A stretch of DNA of 10,054 nucleotides from Enterococcaceae bacterium (lineage in GTDB: Bacteria; Bacillota; Bacilli; Lactobacillales; Catellicoccaceae): the NCBI GenBank assembly GCA_030150665.1, contig JASLFJ010000090.1:1-10054 (forward strand), given 5' to 3'. Below, piece after piece: positions 7,654-10,054 of the stretch (within the stretch, counting starts at the first letter, position 1; the number at the start of each line of letters is the position of its first letter). The notes beneath the pieces are model-generated. The model was given only the letters and a program-made list of their open reading frames with translations. It was not told the DNA's origin and did no database searches. Both the position numbers and the translations under genes were made by a program.

Positions 7654-7675
7654 ATGTTATATTGTTATGTAACAT
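7654..7675. repeat. Inverted repeat ATGTTA-N10-TAACAT between -35 and -10, likely operator
   Basis: Perfect 6-bp arms (7654-7659 and 7670-7675) are separated by 10 bp, with two more matching inner pairs. The whole lies between, and partly on, the -35 and -10 boxes of the glm promoter, so a bound dimer would block RNA polymerase. The nearby GntR protein is the natural candidate to bind it. The assignment is inferred. Confidence 0.45.
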
Positions 7676-7682
7676 TTGTCAA
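7654..7682 (-). promoter_or_regulatory. Sigma-A-type promoter of the glm operon
   Basis: On the minus strand a perfect -35 hexamer TTGACA (7682-7677) is followed by an AT-rich spacer and overlapping -10 options: TATAAC after 15 nt (7661-7656) or TAACAT after 17 nt (7659-7654). Transcription would begin near 7648, giving a leader of roughly 120 nt before glmS. The unequal -10 quality suggests a promoter that may be weak or activator-dependent. Confidence 0.6.
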
Positions 7683-7767
7683 TTACTTTTTCCAATTTTT
7701 TTAAAATTCTTTTAAGAAATATGATTTTATCTTGAAATATATCTCTTTATTTCGTGTTTTATCATAA

Positions 7768-7781
7768 AGTAACCGTTTTCT
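7768..7781 (+). promoter_or_regulatory. cre-like box just upstream of the hydratase promoter
   Basis: AGTAACCGTTTTCT matches TGWAANCGNTNNCW except for the first base and ends one base before the -35 hexamer of the rightward promoter. CcpA bound there could either repress or activate. Two such boxes in one divergent region strengthen the case that both operons answer to carbon status. Confidence 0.5.
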
Positions 7782-7782
7782 A

Positions 7783-7811
7783 TAGACAATACTAAAAAAC
7801 TGTGTCATAAT
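7783..7811 (+). promoter_or_regulatory. Sigma-A promoter of the hydratase-GntR operon
   Basis: TAGACA (7783-7788), a 17-nt spacer and CATAAT (7806-7811) give one mismatch in each box with ideal spacing. Transcription should start near 7818, leaving a short leader of about 34 nt before the alpha-subunit start. Confidence 0.75.
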
Positions 7812-7820
7812 ACATCTGTG

Positions 7821-7836
7821 AATGATATATAACATT
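7821..7836. repeat. Near-perfect 16-bp palindrome AATGATATATAACATT, possible operator
   Basis: Seven of eight base pairs match between the two halves. It lies a few bases after the predicted transcription start and ends just before the ribosome-binding site, a position suited to repression. Its right half (ATAACAT) resembles the arm of the repeat in the glm promoter, so one protein may bind both. It could be chance in AT-rich DNA. Confidence 0.4.
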
Positions 7837-7837
7837 T

Positions 7838-7843
7838 AAGGAG
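7838..7843 (+). promoter_or_regulatory. Ribosome-binding site deciding the start of the hydratase alpha subunit
   Basis: AAGGAG lies 8 nt before ATG 7852 but only 2 nt before the in-frame ATG 7846. The downstream ATG is therefore the likely start, which shortens the protein by two residues. Confidence 0.65.
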
Positions 7844-7851
7844 ATATGATT

Positions 7852-8694
7852 ATGACAAAAACCATTAAAGCAGAAGAAATTACACAAGCGGTTAAAGAGA
7901 TGTGTATTGAAGCTAACTTACATTTACCAGGAGATGTTTTGCAGTGTATGAAATGCGCTTCAGAAACCGAAACTTGGGATGGTGCTAAAGTGATTTTAGA
8001 TCAACTCAATGAAAATTATGAAATTGCAGCTCGTGAACGCATTCCGATTTGTCAAGATACAGGAATTGTGTGTGCTTTTGTTGATATTGGCCAAGAAGTA
8101 TATATTGATGGAAATTTACATGATGCTATTAATGAAGGAGTAAGACAAGGGTATACGGAAGGTCGTCTTAGAAAATCGGTCGTTAAAGATCCTCTAAACA
8201 GAGTCAATACAAGGGATAATACCCCAGCAATGATTTATACAGAAATTGTACCCGGGGATACATTTAAAATTACGATTGCACCGAAAGGGTTTGGTAGTGA
8301 AAATATGAGTCAATTAAAAATGTTACGTCCTTCTGATGGTGTGGATGGTGTCATTGATTTTGTATTAAAAACAGTAAGAGAAGCAGGTCCTAACGCATGT
8401 CCTCCCATTGTTGTAGGAGTCGGTCTTGGAGGAACATTTGATAAATCCGCATATCTTAGTAAAAAAGCACTGATGCGTCCGTTAGATCAAAATAATCCTG
8501 ATCCCTTTTATGCTGATCTTGAAAAAGAACTATTAGAACGTGTCAATGAATTAGGTATTGGTCCTCAAGGATTTGGCGGAAAAAACACTGCACTCAAAGT
8601 AGCTATTGAATCCATGCCTACACATATTGCAGGGCTTCCTTGTGCGGTTGGAATTAACTGTCATGTAACAAGACATATTGAAAAGGAGTTTTAA
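7852..8694 (+). CDS. Class I fumarate hydratase-type enzyme, alpha subunit; probable mesaconase
   Basis: Alpha (N-terminal domain) chain of a two-subunit, oxygen-sensitive 4Fe-4S hydro-lyase of the fumarase/tartrate-dehydratase class I family. The 280-residue chain carries the three cysteines expected to hold the cluster: C67 in P-I-C-Q-D-T-G, C183 in P-N-A-C-P-P, and C270 in I-N-C-H-V-T-R-H. It also has G-V-G-L-G-G-T-F-D (189-197) and A-P-K-G-F-G-S-E-N (143-151). Enzymes of this family hydrate fumarate, mesaconate or dehydrate tartrate, and sequence alone does not separate these. Beside glutamate mutase and methylaspartate ammonia-lyase the natural substrate is mesaconate, giving (S)-citramalate. 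It is the first gene of the rightward operon, 2 nt before the beta gene. ATG 7852 was preferred over 7846 on ribosome-binding-site spacing. Confidence 0.93.
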   Translation: MTKTIKAEEITQAVKEMCIEANLHLPGDVLQCMKCASETETWDGAKVILDQLNENYEIAARERIPICQDTGIVCAFVDIGQEVYIDGNLHDAINEGVRQGYTEGRLRKSVVKDPLNRVNTRDNTPAMIYTEIVPGDTFKITIAPKGFGSENMSQLKMLRPSDGVDGVIDFVLKTVREAGPNACPPIVVGVGLGGTFDKSAYLSKKALMRPLDQNNPDPFYADLEKELLERVNELGIGPQGFGGKNTALKVAIESMPTHIAGLPCAVGINCHVTRHIEKEF

Positions 8695-8696
8695 TT

Positions 8697-9260
8697 ATGA
8701 TTCATCACATTACAACCCCACTTACTCCAGATAAAGTTAAAGAGCTTCGTGCTGGAGATCAAGTTTATATTTCAGGAACAATTTATACATCAAGAGATGC
8801 AGCGCATAAACGGCTTGTTGCTTTAGCTGAAGAAGGAAAACCACTCCCGTATGATGTAAAAAATACAATTGTCTATTATGTAGGACCTACACCTGCTAAA
8901 GAAGATCAAGCGATCGGTAGTGCAGGACCTACAACAAGCTATCGTATGGATGCTTACTCACCTACCATGATTGCTTTAGGGCAAACTGGCATGATCGGAA
9001 AAGGTTACCGAAGCCCTGAAGTTGTTGAAGCTATGAAAAAATACGGTGCCGTTTACTTTGCAGCAACAGGAGGGGCAGGAGCACTGCTTTCTCATTGCAT
9101 TTTATCTTCTGAAGTTATTGCCTATGAAGATTTAGGAGCAGAAGCCATTCGCAAACTTGAAGTTAAAGATCTACCTGTTGTTGTTGCTATTGATTCTTTA
9201 GGAAATAACTTATATCATCAAGGACAAGAAGCTTATCTTGCTTCTCAAGAAAATTCCTAA
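8697..9260 (+). CDS. Class I fumarate hydratase-type enzyme, beta subunit; probable mesaconase
   Basis: The 187-residue beta (C-terminal domain) partner of the preceding alpha chain, matching the swivelling domain of class I fumarases. Typical motifs are G-S-A-G-P-T-T-S-Y-R-M-D (74-85), T-G-M-I-G-K-G (97-103), T-G-G-A-G-A-L-L (124-131) and a C-terminal A-Y-E-D-L-G-A-E-A-I-R-K-L-E-V (142-156), all parts of the substrate pocket or subunit contact in the family. Alpha and beta are separate here, whereas in E. coli FumA and TtdAB-type relatives they are fused or split respectively. The start ATG 8697 has AAAGGAG 8 nt upstream inside the alpha gene, so the two are translated together in balance. 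Substrate is inferred as for alpha. Confidence 0.94.
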   Translation: MIHHITTPLTPDKVKELRAGDQVYISGTIYTSRDAAHKRLVALAEEGKPLPYDVKNTIVYYVGPTPAKEDQAIGSAGPTTSYRMDAYSPTMIALGQTGMIGKGYRSPEVVEAMKKYGAVYFAATGGAGALLSHCILSSEVIAYEDLGAEAIRKLEVKDLPVVVAIDSLGNNLYHQGQEAYLASQENS

Positions 9261-9281
9261 AGAAATGAGGTTTATTTCATC

Positions 9282-10054
9282 ATGATGTTTTCAACATCTG
9301 ATACAAAAAAAGTTCCATTATACCGACAAATCGGTGAGTTCTTTGAAGCGCAAATTCAAACAGGGGTTTTGCAACCAGGAACAAAATTGCCTACTGTTCG
9401 CGAGTTAAGTCAGCAATATGATATTTCTCCAGGAACTGCATTAAAAACTTATGAATATTTACAATCTCGTGGTGTCATTGTGATGCAACAAGGAAAAGGG
9501 ACCTTTGTTTTAGAAAAATTACCCCAGTCCGCCGATAATAAAGAACGTGCTTTAGCTATGATTGATAATATCCTTGATGAATTAGAAACACTTAACTTTT
9601 CTACAAAAGAAATTGACTTATTTTTTCAAATCGCCTTACAAAAAAGACGGGATAAAGGAACCTATGTTCATCTAGGTATTATCGACTGCAATCCAGAAGC
9701 ACTTCACGTTATTCGTTCACAGCTATCAACAATTACACATATTCAACTACATCCTTTCTTGCTTCCTGATCGTAAAACATGGACCGATAAAACGAAACAT
9801 CTGGATCTTATTACAACAACAACAACACATTTTGAAGAAGTTGCAAAATATGTGACTCCTGAAAAACCACTACTACCAGTATCTTTAGCACCTTCTAGTC
9901 AAACCGTTGCATCGTTAGCACAAATCCCTAAAGATGCTTCTGTTGGCGTGTGCACTCAAACTAAGCGGTTTGCAGAAATTATTCAAAATGCGTATAATCA
10001 GTTTTCTTCTGCCCCAAATCCAGAATATTTCTTTTTTAATGGAACACAATCATT
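9282..10054 (+). CDS. GntR-family transcriptional regulator (C-terminus beyond window)
   Basis: A DNA-binding regulator, open for 257 codons to the right edge. Residues about 11-76 form the GntR winged helix: V-P-L-Y-R-Q-I, then G-T-K-L-P-T-V-R-E-L-S (33-43), the recognition region D-I-S-P-G-T-A-L-K-T-Y-E-Y-L (47-60) and the wing Q-G-K-G-T-F-V (70-76). This layout resembles short YtrA-like members, but a longer alpha/beta-looking region follows (about 127-257: Y-V-H-L-G-I-I-D near 128-135, D-L-I-T-T-T near 175-180). That suggests a small-molecule sensing domain, which I cannot assign to a family. It lies 21 nt after the hydratase beta gene with no own promoter seen, so it is probably made from the hydratase transcript and may autoregulate it. 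ATG 9282 and ATG 9285 are in frame; GAGG (9267-9270) lies 11 or 14 nt before them. The effector may be glutamate, methylaspartate or mesaconate (inference). Confidence 0.9.
   Translation, partial: MMFSTSDTKKVPLYRQIGEFFEAQIQTGVLQPGTKLPTVRELSQQYDISPGTALKTYEYLQSRGVIVMQQGKGTFVLEKLPQSADNKERALAMIDNILDELETLNFSTKEIDLFFQIALQKRRDKGTYVHLGIIDCNPEALHVIRSQLSTITHIQLHPFLLPDRKTWTDKTKHLDLITTTTTHFEEVAKYVTPEKPLLPVSLAPSSQTVASLAQIPKDASVGVCTQTKRFAEIIQNAYNQFSSAPNPEYFFFNGTQS

Larger units (their letters stand above)
7530..7851. other. Divergent regulatory region between the mutase and hydratase operons
   Basis: This 322-bp non-coding stretch separates the two operons and holds all the promoter-like signals found with confidence. 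It contains one promoter in each direction, two cre-like boxes and several short palindromes. Apart from the promoter-overlapping repeats listed separately, two perfect 12-bp palindromes lie in the glm leader: TGTATTAATACA at 7595-7606 and AAAAACGTTTTT at 7578-7589. No small gene with a ribosome-binding site, and no RNA gene, was seen. Confidence 0.8.

Noticed and set aside
7530..7680. Cobalamin riboswitch in the leader of the B12-dependent mutase operon
   Set aside because: The predicted leader is only about 120 nt, AT-rich, and lacks a recognisable B12 box or the multi-stem layout of cobalamin riboswitches.
9808..9826. ACA/CAA triplet run in the GntR gene as a tandem repeat
   Set aside because: It is a short in-frame threonine run within a conserved-looking segment, and a similar CAA run encodes glutamines at the MFS N-terminus. 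Neither shows a repeat-array structure.

Overview
The window is AT-rich DNA from a low-GC Gram-positive bacterium (Bacillota). Strong AAGGAGG-type ribosome-binding sites, GTG and TTG starts, sigma-A-like promoters and two CcpA cre-like boxes point that way. An Enterococcus- or Lactobacillales-like host, or a clostridial one, fits best, but the species cannot be fixed from the sequence.

The core is a catabolic locus for the 3-methylaspartate route of glutamate degradation, built as two divergent transcription units around a regulatory region at 7530-7851. Leftward (minus strand), in transcription order, are: glutamate mutase small subunit GlmS (7116-7529), the MutL/GlmL ATPase-like protein (5688-7079), glutamate mutase large subunit GlmE (4256-5704), methylaspartate ammonia-lyase (2961-4208), an AtuA/DUF1446-family protein (1579-2943) and a DUF4387 protein (1248-1559). 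The unit ends at a perfect 38-bp palindrome, a probable terminator (1196-1233). Beyond it, on the same strand, is an MFS transporter that starts at TTG 1078 and runs off the left edge. Rightward (plus strand) are the alpha and beta subunits of a two-chain class I (4Fe-4S) fumarase-type hydratase (7852-8694, 8697-9260), then a GntR-family regulator (9282 to the right edge, incomplete).

Together the genes would convert (S)-glutamate to (2S,3S)-3-methylaspartate (GlmES with adenosylcobalamin), then to mesaconate (Mal), then to (S)-citramalate if the hydratase acts as a mesaconase. The usual last enzyme, citramalate lyase (acetate plus pyruvate), is not in the window. The two proteins of unknown biochemistry, AtuA-like and DUF4387, sit where a downstream enzyme could be expected. 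They are the most interesting part of the locus.

The divergent region holds a good sigma-A promoter for the hydratase operon (7783-7811), a promoter with a perfect -35 for the mutase operon (7654-7682), two cre-like boxes (7631-7644, 7768-7781), an inverted repeat between the -35 and -10 of the leftward promoter, and a near-perfect palindrome just downstream of the rightward start site. This suggests carbon catabolite control plus local control by the GntR protein. No rRNA, tRNA, CRISPR array, insertion sequence or cobalamin riboswitch was seen.
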